Source: Eustoma russellianum (taxonomy: Eukaryota; Streptophyta; Magnoliopsida; Gentianales; Gentianaceae). From it: a DNA stretch of 64,000 nt. Below, one piece after another: positions 46,425 to 56,853 of the stretch. The stretch lies in NCBI GenBank assembly GCA_036186865.1, contig AP025075.1, positions 16,697,733-16,761,732 of the forward strand, read 5' to 3'. Each line of letters begins with the position of its first letter. The first letter of the stretch is position 1. A program made the position numbers and the translations under genes. The notes under the pieces were generated by a model. The model worked only from the letters and a program-made list of their open reading frames with translations. It had not been told where the DNA came from and made no database searches.

Positions 46425-46493
46425 GTACGTAAACTGTAGCATAAGTTATGGTTTTGCATACAAATCGAGATAGGTCTAATACCTTACTTATAG
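46425..46493 (+). other. Candidate intron 3 in G1 pol (69 bp, RNase H)
   Basis: GTACGTAAAC...CTTATAG interrupts RNase H between NGL(G) and CVLIQHERV. Removing it restores a GGT codon and the usual order. Phase 1. A CTAAT word near 46475 is a reasonable branch point. The interval contains stops in the coding frame. Confidence 0.68.
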
Positions 46494-48373
46494 GTTGTGT
46501 TTTAATTCAACATGAACGAGTCATCACGTATGCCTCCAGGTAGCTAAGACCTTAGGGGGAAAATTATCCGACGTATAATCTTGAACTCGCAGCAGTTGTG
46601 TTTGCTCTGAACATCTGGTGGCACTATTTATATGGGGAGAAGTGTGCGGTGTTCACTGATTACAAGAACCTGAAGTACATATTCTCTTAGAAGGAGTTAA
46701 ACATGGGACAACGGAGATAGTTAGAACTGCTGAAAGACTACGACTTGACCATTTATTACCACCCAAGAAAGGCTAACAAAGAGGCTGACTCGTTAAGCAG
46801 GAAATCCGGCCATGCACGACAATCACCACTAGAAAGAGAAATGAAAGAATTTGGTTTAGATTTGATTGACTTCATAGTGAATGTCTTGGCAGAAATGTCC
46901 ATCATCCCGAGTCTGATTGATCGGATGAAATGGGCTCAGAAGAATGATAAGACTCTGGCTGAGATTTCTGAGAAGCAGAGGCATAGTCAAGTTGAGGGAT
47001 TTCAGGCCAATGAGGACAGGAACTTATGATTTAGAGGAAGACTGTGTGTTCTTGACGTAGACGAGCTAAGGAAATAAATTTCGTAGGAGGCTCACAGCTC
47101 AAGGTTATCAATACATCCAGGTAGCACCATGATGTACTGAGATCCCAAACAGTACTATTGGTGTTCGAAATGAAAAGGCATGTCGCGTAGTTCATCGAGA
47201 GATGTCTCGTGTGCCAGCAAGTTAAGGCTGAACAACAACAGCCTGGTGGATTGTTAAGGCCATTGGACATTCCAGAATGAAAATGGGAGCACATCATGAT
47301 GGATTTCATAGCCTGCTTACTAAAGATGAGTAGTGGGTACGATATGATTTGGGTTATTATGGATCGATTAACCAAGTATGCATATTTTCTACCCATCTCG
47401 AGTGAAGCATCTCTCGATAAGTTGGTAAATCTATATGTGGGACAATATTGTCAGTTTTCATGGTGTTCCAGTGAGTATAGTGTCCGACCAAGATCCACGA
47501 TTTACTTCTATGTTCTGGGTAGCATTTTAGAGAACCATGGGTACAGAATTAAGGTTGAGTATAGCGTATCACCCTCAGACAGATGGACAGTCTAAGCGGA
47601 CTATTCAGACCCTAGAAGACATGTTAAGGGCTTATGTCCTAGATTTCAAAGGAAGTTGGGATGGAATGTTGAAGTTAATGGAGTTCTCTTATAATAACAG
47701 TCACCACAGTGCAATCGATATGGCTCCCTTCAAAGCGTTGTATGGACGGAAGTGCAGGTCCTCAGTTTATTGGGATGAAGTTGGTATGAGGATCATCACC
47801 GGACCCGAGCTGCTCGAAAGAACGTTAGAAAAGGTGAAAATAATTCGAGACAGGCTTAAGGCAGCTCAGGACCGTAAAAAAAAGTTGGGTGGACTCCAAG
47901 CGACGGCCTTTGGAATTTGATGTAGGTGAAAAAGTTTACTTGAGAGTATCACTTACGAAGGGTTTTATGAGATTTGGGATGAAAGGCAAGCTAAGTCCTC
48001 GTTTTATTGGTCCTTACGAGATACTCGAGAAGGTGGGGGTCTTGGCATATAGGTTGGCATCACCTCTGGTATTGGCACAAGTCCATAACGTCTTTCACAT
48101 ATCACAGTTAAGGAAGTATGTGACGGATCCGAGCCATGTGCTCGAAGCATAACATTTGGAACTCAACAATGATGTTCCTGATGAAGAGGTGCCGATGAGG
48201 ATCGTGGACTGGAAGGAACAAGTTTTGAGGAAGTGAGTGATTCCTTATGTGAAGGTCCAGTGGAGCAATCACACGAAACGGGAAGCCACTTGGGCACTTG
48301 AGGAATAGATGTAGGAGAAGTATCCTTAACTATTTGACTAAGGTACGTAAGTTTCGAGGACGAAACTTTTTGT

Positions 48374-48385
48374 AAGGGGGTGGAA
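48374..48385 (+). other. Polypurine tract of G1
   Basis: AAGGGGGTGGAA directly precedes the 3' LTR start TGCAATACCCCG. The position after the chromodomain and the composition are as expected for a Gypsy plus-strand primer. Confidence 0.85.
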
Positions 48386-49339
48386 TGCAATACCCCGTAA
48401 TTTTCGAGCCCGACATTAATTAAAAATATTTTAAAATACAATTTTAATTACATATGTTTTTTAGGCTTAGTTAAATAAATTGTAGGTGGAAAAATAGTCA
48501 AAAAACTGAAATTGAAAAAATTAGGACCAAAATACCAAAACTGACCCTCCTAATTAAATGCTGAGGGAGTTACACAAATTTGCATAACTCCCAGGAAAGG
48601 CAAGCGGTTACAAAAGAGAAACAGGGCAAAACAGCTAGGAGAAAAGGGGAGAGAAAAGAAGAAGAGAAAAGAAAGAGAAGAGAAGGAAAGAAATGAAGAA
48701 GAAGAAGAAACCGTGGCCAACCTAGGTCCAATACGTTCCGAAATCCCACCAAACATTCATAAGATTATTTGGATATAAAGGCAAGTGATATTTCTGTACG
48801 CTTTATGCAATTTTGATTCAATAGGTCGTATTTCCCTAAAAATAGAAAACTTGATCACACATTTGTAATTCTTGACTTGTTTATGTTTGTTGCTCTATTA
48901 CGTACTTCTATTGTTGTTGATTGAGTAAAATTATGATCTTTTGGACCAATTTCTGAGAATATCTGTGATTTGCTTGGTTGTTGATAAAAATGCCATTAAA
49001 GTGTTATCTTTCGGTGAAATTATTGCCTTGTGATAGTTTATCATGTTTATTAAATAGTGTCTTAGATGATTTGGAATGATTTGAGGAAGGTTGGAAGGGT
49101 TGAATGATGAGTTGCTGCAAATTTGGTTTGGGTTAGAAGGTTGATCACATGTCCAGAGATGTGAATGGTAGATGCCTAGGGTTGTTGCAGTTTGATAAAT
49201 TTAAGGAGCAATTTGTGTTTTTGTGTGTTATGCATGATGGATTTAGGTAGTAAGGTTAAATATGGGATGTTTAACATGAAAGGGGAGAAGAGAGGAGAAG
49301 GGAAGAGGGAGTTACTGCAGAACTGCAGGTTTTGGGGAT

Positions 49340-49660
49340 CGACAAAATACTTCGAACACCTCTTTAGGCGCTCAATGTCACATTAGGCACCTAAAGTGGG
49401 CGTTCGATGTGTTCCAGTGCATTCCAGAATACTTCGAACACTCTTTTAGGCGCTCAATGTCACAGTAGGCGCCTAAAGTTGGCGGTCGATGTGTTTCCAC
49501 ACATTCCAGAATACTTCGAACACCTCATAAGGCGCTCCATGTCACTTGAGGCCCCTTATGTAGGCAATCGATGTGTACCAGTGTATTCCCGAATACTTCG
49601 AACGCCTAGTATAGGCGCTCTGTGTCACATTAGACGCCTCTTGAAGGCGTTCCAAGTGTT
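49340..49660. repeat. Four-unit repeat of about 85-90 bp with hairpins in the G1 LTR
   Basis: Each unit starts AATACTTCGAAC and contains GGCGCTC-ATGTCAC followed by an inverted arm. The stems are CTTTAGG/CCTAAAG (49362 and 49390), TTTAGGCGC/GCGCCTAAA (49445 and 49469) and CATAAGG/CCTTATG (49526 and 49554). In the fourth unit there are two small hairpins instead: CGCCT/AGGCG (49603 and 49613) and ACGCCT/AGGCGT (49634 and 49645). Unit 3 differs from unit 1 by two paired substitutions. Confidence 0.8.
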
Positions 49661-50044
49661 CTGGAAGCCTTTTTCAACACATGAAGCAATCCGTGCATTT
49701 GAGATACTTTATTTCCTTTTCATTGTTCACAAAGTACAAGTGTTTTAAAGTGTGCTTGAGTTTTGAACATTAAGTGTGAATTAGTAAGGCTAAGTGTGAA
49801 CTCCAGGTGAATTTGTAATACGAGAGGGCGTGAAATGGTATGAGTGAGATGTGCTTGAGGTACGCTTGAAGTTTCTGACCCTGAAATCAATACGTAAAGT
49901 GTGTGTGTACATGGTTAGGAGATTGATGTGAGGTGATATGAGCATTTTACATCACGACATAAGCATTTTGTATTCTGACATGAGTTTTGTTTTGCGAAAA
50001 GACACATGTAAAAGAAGACAAGATTATGGCTGCTAGTTGGTCAC

Positions 50045-50210
50045 AGGGTATAAAAGTCACGCCTGCAGTGGTAGGGTATAAAAGCGTGAGCTGTGAATCA
50101 ACAACAGGGTATAAAGTTTATATATTATGGGGCTGTGGACCTTTCAGCACGGGGCATAAAGTTTTGTCTCGCTGTGGATTGATCACCTACAGGGTATAAA
50201 GTTCTGCTAC
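50045..50210 (+). repeat. Repeated CAGGGTATAAA words in the G1 LTR
   Basis: CAGGGTATAAA or a close variant occurs near 50045, 50072 (TAGGGTATAAA), 50104, 50149 (CGGGGCATAAA) and 50190. The spacing is about 30-45 bp. Each copy holds a TATAAA-like core, so one or more could serve as the LTR promoter TATA box; the sequence does not say which. Confidence 0.6.
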
Positions 50211-50978
50211 GTGAAGAATAAGATAAGAAGAATTGTGAAAAGTTTTGTGAAATGACACGCATGACATGTTTGTGGAAGAACGCATATGTATGGGTTTTGT
50301 TTAGTTCAGTGTGTGGTTTTAAAGAAGCGCATGCATCATATGACACGAAGCATAAGATTTGACAGGCAAGAAATGACATTTGCATATGAACTTTTATGTA
50401 ATACGTTATGCTCGATATGTGTTGGTTCCGTATTTGTGTAACATTTATGTGACTTATTTTGCTTTGATGAGTTGTTATAAAGATGTTATTTGCTAATCCG
50501 AGCACTTTATTTTGGACATTGATTTATGTACTAGTGACTCGTCATGTGTGGTCCCGTAAGGTGTAAAGACGAGTTACTTTCTAGAGATTTTTTGGCTAAG
50601 AATAGATACTCCATCTTCTTTTCAGGTGAGTCAGAGTAGGAACTGATTTTTGTAGAAGACGACGGTGGTGGGCTCATTGGTATGATGGTCACTGAAGTGG
50701 ACAGATTTACGTTCATTCTCTTTTTAGCTGAAAGACTTACTGTTTAATACTTTATATTGGAGGATATATTAGACATTTCCCCGAACACGTTACTTTTCTG
50801 CTTATTTCATTCAAATATATTGTTGTTATTGATGTTTTAAATTTTACGACGTTTCTGTGATTTATCTTACGTCATGGATGACGTGTGCTTGCTTTGCTTT
50901 GACGCTTCGTAGTTCTCGTAGCAGACTACGGCGGATGCACAGGTACCAATGTCCAGTATCGGGCCAAAGCGCTATACA

Positions 50979-52567
50979 GTCAGTGCTATCTGGTTGTTCT
51001 TTTGGAACAATCATCAAGCAGGTATGTGGCGGTACCAACCAATCAAGGGATCCATCACACGGAATCTCCCCTGATCCCGAGATCGGGGGTATGGTAACAT
51101 GGACACGAGGGGTTCAGGGATTATAGCATCGATAGCCCTTTTGGGTGGTGGCATGGCCAATAAAGACACATTTGTTGGCACATAGATCAAGTTTAGTGTG
51201 TTCATTTTTTAAGGGGTATGGACAAAGCCCGTATATCCAAACACTTGTGGAGGTAGGGTAAAAATAGAGGGTATAGTGTGTTGGGTGGACAAGGTATGAA
51301 TAGGGGTTTGGTAGTGGAGTATTTTGTTGGGAAGACGGTTGATAAGGTAAGTAGATGTGGATACAGCCTCTGGCCAGAAACTCATTGGAACGTGTGAGTC
51401 AAACATCATTTCTCGGGTCTTCTTAAGAAGGATATGATTTTAACATTCATCAACCCCATTCTGTTAAGGAGTACTGTTATAGGATGTCCTATGTATAATG
51501 CCATTATTATGAAGGAACTGTCCCAAGCCCACATTAATATATTCTCCCCCATTATCTGAATGAAGAATTTGGATTTTCGTATCAAACTGGGTATGTATCA
51601 TGTTGTAGAAATGAACATATTTTTGGTAGACTTCTGATTTATGCTTCATGATATATAGCCAGGTCATGCGGGAGAAATCATCGACAAATATGGCATAGTA
51701 ATGAAAACCAAGGGGCTACTGTAAGGTGAAGGACCTCACACATCAGAGTGTACCAACGTAAACATACAATCAACATGGGTATTATTAGTAACATAAGACG
51801 CCCGAGTTTGTTTCACTCGAAAGCAAGTGTCACAAGAAAAGTTATCTGTTCTAAAAGTAAACAAAGTAGGAAATAGACGTTGTAGATAGCTATATGAGGG
51901 ATGCCTTAACCGGTGATGCCACAACGATACATGTCGTTTGACCGTCCATGTTGCGCCACTGCATCAATATAGTATAGTCCCTGGCGTTCAGTACCACGTC
52001 CAATGATTTCCCCCGTATGAACATCCTGCAAAAGGCAAAAATTAGGATACATCAAAACAACAAAGTCTAATTCTTTGGAAGCGTGACTAACAGATAGCAA
52101 TTTGGTGTATGAGCAGTAATCGAGATAGATCCTCCATTAGCAACAGGAATGGAAGTCCCTTTAGTGGTTTCCACAGTAGTCTTAATAGGTTGAGTATGAG
52201 TAATAAGGTCAGAGGGATCATATGTCATAGCGTCGATGGCCCCACAGTCAGATATCTACTGGGGAGCTCCTTGGGCGGTGTGGCAGTGGGATTTGAAGGG
52301 CTGTTTGGTCATTTCCAAAAGTCTTGGAGGGGTATTTCATGGTTTTGGGAAGACTTTAGGGTGCAGGTTGAGAATATGAGGGTTTTGGGGGTACGGGTGT
52401 AATTAGAGAATTTTTAGGGGACTCGGCTGAATTTTTAGGAAACTCAAGGGTGCAGTCATCCAACCCAGAAGTTATATATATAGGATTGATATTATTTGTA
52501 ATGACAGGGGCAACAGATGTAATTTGGGCAGCGGGGGGTCCTTTAAGTTGCAGATTGGAGTTATGGT
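50979..52567 (-). pseudogene. Copia C protease and integrase, broken
   Basis: Read on the minus strand from 52567. A proline-rich linker is followed by a protease remnant with DCGAIDAM near 52235 (DSGA in active enzymes). The pre-integrase zinc-binding region is next (MWHHRLRHPSY at 51924, CDTC near 51830). The integrase core follows (LHSDNGGEY near 51555; RTSYNSTP at 51464). The C-terminal part has FWPEAV near 51370, YLINRLP near 51340, and ends with a KGYRCYNP block near 51130. Several stops and slips are present. The last 140 bp to 50979 no longer match Copia sequence that I recognise. G1 interrupts the element beyond this point. Confidence 0.83.
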
Positions 52568-54853
52568 TGTAGGACCTGTATAGCACTACTAGAAAAGGAT
52601 TTGAATAGTGGATGCAGAAAAATTGGTTTTTAAAAGCTTTTGGACCAAATTACCCACTTCTGAAAATAGTTTCTGTTTTCAGATCCTGATTTGAATTATT
52701 TAAACGGCCTAGTTGTAGACCTCCAAAAATTATGAAATTCGGTGAGAATGTACTCTCAGATGTTATGAGTGTCTCATAAAAATTTCAAATTAAAACTCCA
52801 CTCCTAACTCTTTGAAAATACATTTTTGGTCAGATTGCTTAAATCAGCCAAAACCTGTACTCCGACTTGAAAATTTTATTCCTAATAATTGGTGACTCCA
52901 AATGGTCTGAAACCTTTATGACAAGACCCTCAAGATATGTCTTTTATTGTTTTGAAACAGTTTTTGAAAATTCCTTTGGGAAGTATGTCTAAACATTGAT
53001 GTTCTCAACCTTTGCAAATCTAAAAATCAGATTGCATTAGTCTCAGAACTATTCACGTTTGACTGACTTATACTTATTCAAATGAGTTGAACTATGTTTC
53101 TGCAAAATTTTATAATTTTTGAAAATCATTTACTATTTTTATCGTTGCAACGAACTCAATGCAGAAAATTGAAATCTAAAAGTAAAGTGCTGTAAAGTAA
53201 GAACACCAAGGATTTTATGCTGGTTCGGATAAATCAACCTACTCCAGTCTTCGAGGACACCTTTTTTGGTTATCACTAAACACAATAAACACCTTACCAC
53301 AAGGGTGACAGGAGTTAAACACTAACTCCACCCTTTTACAACCAAAACGATCAAGCAAACCGATCACGAACACCACCACCAATCGAGTGAAGGTTTAATC
53401 ATACCTTGATCAACCTTTTACAAAAATGAACGTGTATGGGTGGTATATTCAAAGCCTATACAATATGTAGAATATATGAACAATAGTCTTGAGAGAAGAA
53501 GAAGAAGAAGAAAGAAAAGGAGGAGAAGAAAATAGTATAGCTTCTTGCACTTGAGAGAATGTGAGTTGTAGCCTTAGCCTTGTTTGCACTATCCTCTTCC
53601 TTGTATACTCACTTGGCCGCCCCCTTTAGGGACTCTTCCTTCTTGAGAATTCTCTTTAATGCCCTTGGAAGATTGCCTTGTGTAGAAATGACACCATCTT
53701 GCTTACTTGGCACAACATGATTGGAAGGATGACTTGACCTTGCTTACTTGTCACGTGTTGATTGGTCCAACTTGACATCCTTTAATGAGCTGTAAATTCT
53801 AAAAAAAAACTCATAAAACATGTGCTCAAATATAGTCAAAACATTACCATACTATCACTTTTCAATCCCTTGAATTTGGGAGACAAATTAAGGTGCATTA
53901 AGGGGATGAAAAACGCCACCCATAGTAGCACATGCTGAAATTTTCAGCATGTGTCTAATTTGAACTCTTTCCTTGTGTGGTGCTCTCTTCAATGTCACCA
54001 ATCTTGTGTGTCATATTCTCCACCAATTGATATTTCAAATAAGCTCCACCTAGCCTCCAATCAATATGAAATAGGCATGTAGAACAAATGGGCATGTGTT
54101 GAAATTTCATTTTAGTAAGTTTTGTCAAATAATGCACAATATTTACACATATATGGTAAATAAAAATCAGCCCTATTTTGAATTTTATAGAACACTTTAA
54201 CATGTCTTGAATATGTAAAAAGTATCTACATACATGTTACATCTATGCCTCAAAAACGTACCATGTGTGTATGTTCGTAGAAAACCGAATTTTTGACTTT
54301 CGTCAATTGCGCGATTTGTCTCCGATTAAATTCAAACTTCTTGCACATGTAATATATATTATGTCACATATAATATACATAAAATAAAGCGTATATTCAT
54401 CTCCAATAGCTTAATCAAAAACGCCCATGTGTACTAATGAAGTTGAGTTTGGATTCTCCACAAATTTAGCACAAATTGTAGGTGATTTGTGTGCCAACAT
54501 GGAATGATTTAGTGGCTGATATTGACATTTGAGCCACGAAATTTTGATATTAACATGTGAGCCACGAAATTTTTGGCTACTTTTGATGTATATGGGCTAG
54601 CCATCTTTATATGGCATCATGTCGGTGAAGTTTCGGTAGTCACCCGATACGACAATTTTTTGTTTATAAACTTTTAACATGTCGTTATAATTTTGACATC
54701 ACCATGACTTATATCATATGATATAACCTTGAATATACTCATTAATATGAGGTGTATATAGTGGTGTGATGTCGACATACGTTTATAATATATGTGACGT
54801 GTTGGTGGTACGTCAGAATATATGTGTATCGTGCCTTTTTAAAGAAAATATGA

Positions 54854-54885
<32 letters not shown>

Positions 54886-55248
54886 TATAAGGCGTGTAGA
54901 ATAAATGGGGAGAAGACTTTCCATTCTCACGTTTGTTGCCATAAAGCTTTCTCCAAATATGTCTTCATTTAATGAACTAGTTAGTTCATTAACTTAAGCA
55001 CTTCACTTAATGAACTAATTTAGTTCATTAATTGTGGCACCTGAAAATATTACAAAGACAACAAATGTTTTTCATATGATGTAAGCTTTAACGCTTTATG
55101 GCTTGTTAGTACGTCAACAATATATATATAAGCATATGAAGCATGTATATCACACAAACGTGTCAAGTAATAATTTATTTATGCATTTCGTAGACTCGTA
55201 GCATTTAAATCATGCATTTGTAAATCATTCAAACACTTTTTCTCAACA
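52568..55248 (-). mobile_element. Solo LTR-A (2681 bp), minus strand, in Copia C
   Basis: On the minus strand it starts TGTTGAGAAAAAGTG and ends GTGCTATACAGGTCCTACA. It carries all family landmarks in inverted order: the TGAACTA double palindrome near 54969-55032, a (TA)n tract near 54855, and an ACATGCTGAAA palindrome near 53930. No gag or primer-binding site is attached. It separates Copia C gag from protease. The flanking 5-mers, ATGGT on the left and AGGAT on the right, agree at three of five positions, so a target-site duplication is doubtful. Confidence 0.83.
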
Positions 55249-56363
55249 AGGATTATCTCTAACCCCTTTACCTCCTTCAGCGCAGCCTGCTCCTTCCATG
55301 GCTGATGCATCTGCCTCCTCGGACGCTTGGTGACTGGTGCCTTCTGGTGCCTCCGTGTTGCCAGGACCACCTTGAGTGACTATCTAGGTGAAGAAGCTTG
55401 CACCTTTTTCTTAAACTCCTCCCACCAGTCTAGGTATCCACGGAGCTTGAAGCATTTTTCCCGTGTATGTCCATTTTTCTTGCAATGGTTGCACTCCAGG
55501 TGAGCCTTATCTCCCCCCTCCCACGCCTTGATGGTCGTTCTGAGTGTGGGGGTAAACTGTCTCGCACCCTCACTGTCTGCTCTGTTCTATTGGTGGTTTT
55601 ACCAGCAAGCCTTGGCCAATCCCAGATGATGATCGTAGATCTGATAGGGCCATGACTAAAACACCATTCTGCACCTCAGAATGCCTCAGTTCTTTGTATG
55701 ATGTCTCCTCTCTGGGTCGAGGGTCCCTCTTTAAGATTTCCTTCCTGGTGTCCTCAAGTCTGTCATCCACTGCCAACAACAGTTGGTACGACCTCTGTTC
55801 TTGAATCTTTCTTGTATATGCTGCAATGCCATTCGGAGACTCCATGGAATTCGGATACATGGAGTCTATGCTCATCCAGAGTCCTTGAATATGGTCCCAG
55901 AAGGCCTCAAGGGGTCAAAAATTTGTAAAGGGTCTCTCCTTGACCTGTAGGTTACTGCTAACCCATCCTACAGGGCCTTTGCTGTAGAATATTAGGGCAC
56001 ATTGTTCACTAAGCTATCGTCAATATTGTCGATTAGCCATGTGAATACCAACTGGCCATTTTTCTCCCAGATTTGATATGAGGAATCTGTTGGAGAAGGG
56101 GGTGGGGGAACACCTATGATATGGGAACTTCTCCCCCTGCCGCCAATGGCTATCTTCATCAGTCTGCACCATAATGTGTAATTAGTGATGTTGAGTTTCA
56201 TCTTCAGTACCAGGTTCGCAGAAGGGGTTGGTGATGGTGGCACACTCATGCTCTGTTGCAAGAAGCGTGCAAACTGTTTTGAAAAATCGTAGTTCGCAGA
56301 GAAGTTGGGTTTACTTTCAAATGTGTCTGGCTTGGAACCAGTATTTTCTGCTGTTTGTGACAT
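55249..56363 (-). pseudogene. Copia C gag, broken
   Basis: It starts at ATG 56363 on the minus strand (MSQTAENTGSKP). The first 120 codons are open and hold a Copia gag N-terminus (KLNITNYTLWCRLMKIAI; WLIDNIDDSLVNNV). Beyond 55992 the frame is shifted and stopped several times, but gag text is still readable. A zinc knuckle CNHCKKNGHTREKC lies near 55466-55507, followed by KLRGYLDWW. The end at 55249 abuts the inserted LTR-A; protease text resumes at 52567. Confidence 0.8.
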
Positions 56364-56599
56364 GGTTAATGCCTTGCACGTTCACACGTATTTGGACAAA
56401 AAGAAGACCTTGATCTGGCCAAGGTTGAGGCAGGTAATCAAAGACAATGAAGAGAAAGGATCCGATCCTCACAGCAATCAAATTGCAACAGGTATTATTA
56501 GGCATATATGATTCTTCATCAGAGGTAAAGTTATGACAATGATGTCGCAAACTGAGCCAACATATTGCAACAAAAAATATCATGGCAGGTCTGATCGAG

Positions 56600-56614
56600 C
56601 CTACTCTGATACCA
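56600..56614 (-). other. Primer-binding site of Copia C
   Basis: On the minus strand this reads TGGTATCAGAGTAGG, directly after the 5' LTR. It matches the initiator tRNA-Met complement at the first 11-12 bases. Confidence 0.9.
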
Positions 56615-56848
56615 TATAATCAAGCAATATGTAAAGGCAATATGAACTTGCAAGAGAAACATTTTATGTATTTCTCAATGTTTTGTACAGTACTCTACAT
56701 TTCATATTATATGGCTTCTTCTATACATGTATATGATTACTCACTAATTACAAATCAGTCATAATACAACCACAATCAAATCTTTCCTAATTTAAAAAAT
56801 ACGCATTCCTGTATTCATGAGATTACACCTAATTAGGAATTGCTAACA
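56615..56848 (-). repeat. 5' LTR of Copia C (234 bp)
   Basis: On the minus strand it starts TGTTAGCAATTCC and ends GCTTGATTATA (the other LTR ends in TTACA). It aligns with 5950-6183 over its full length with scattered substitutions, so the insertion is old. ATCCG follows at 56849-56853. Confidence 0.88.
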
Positions 56849-56853
56849 ATCCG
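56849..56853. repeat. Target-site duplication of Copia C, right copy (ATCCG)
   Basis: This is identical to 5945-5949 on the other side of the 50.9-kb nest. Confidence 0.85.

Larger units (their letters stand above)
44700..48340 (+). pseudogene. G1 pol: protease-RT-RNase H-integrase-chromodomain
   Basis: Domains in order: aspartic protease (VVSG at 44738-44749; FDSSASHFF near 44872; MDWLAKYDA near 45098); reverse transcriptase (GAPVLFVKKKDGS near 45542, CIDYRELNK near 45592, FSKIDLR near 45759, the catalytic block now read as IGDI near 45961); RNase H (YSDASKNGLG near 46396; EADSLSRK near 46781); integrase (MMDFI near 47296; YHPQTDGQS near 47566; FKALYGRKC near 47729); and a C-terminal chromodomain (RIVDWKEQV near 48199; EATWALEE near 48282). 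Stops are mostly at positions where family members have CAA, CAG, CGA or TGG. Three GT-AG intervals interrupt the frame at 44750, 45676 and 46425. A polypurine tract and LTR follow. Confidence 0.85.
7853..50978 (+). mobile_element. G1, Ty3/gypsy chromovirus (Tekay/Del-like)
   Basis: G1 is a plus-strand Gypsy element inserted in Copia C. Its parts are a truncated 5' LTR (7853-8524), leader and start of gag (8525-9069), the rest of gag (43955 on), protease, reverse transcriptase, RNase H, integrase and chromodomain (to about 48340), polypurine tract (48374-48385) and a full 3' LTR (48386-50978). Gag is split by the Copia A complex at a CAAGT site. A C-terminal chromodomain and a protease preceded by VVSG point to the Tekay/Del branch, but that assignment is by eye. 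Pol carries three intron-like intervals. The 5' LTR has lost roughly its first 1.9 kb, so no target-site duplication of G1 can be seen. Confidence 0.85.
48386..50978 (+). repeat. 3' LTR of G1 (2593 bp)
   Basis: It starts TGCAATACCCCGTAATTTTC and ends GGGCCAAAGCGCTATACA. Its last 670 bp match the truncated 5' LTR at 7853-8524. It includes the four-unit hairpin repeat at 49362-49650 and a cluster of CAGGGTATAAA words (about 50045-50205). No target-site duplication can be checked because the 5' LTR start is missing. Confidence 0.83.
5950..56848 (-). mobile_element. Copia C, outermost Ty1/copia element of the nest
   Basis: This is a minus-strand Copia element, read from right to left. The order is 5' LTR (56615-56848), primer-binding site (56600-56614), gag (55249-56363), protease-integrase (50979-52567), reverse transcriptase-RNase H (6178-7852), polypurine tract (6184-6195) and 3' LTR (5950-6183). 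The two LTRs are both 234 bp and clearly similar, and the ATCCG duplication flanks them. Without insertions the element would be about 5 kb, normal for Copia. It now spans 50.9 kb because G1 inserted between integrase and reverse transcriptase and a solo LTR-A landed between gag and protease. All coding parts carry stops and frameshifts. Confidence 0.88.

Noticed and set aside
52563..55253. A target-site duplication around the minus-strand LTR-A (ATGGT and AGGAT)
   Set aside because: Only three of five positions agree, so it cannot be told from chance.
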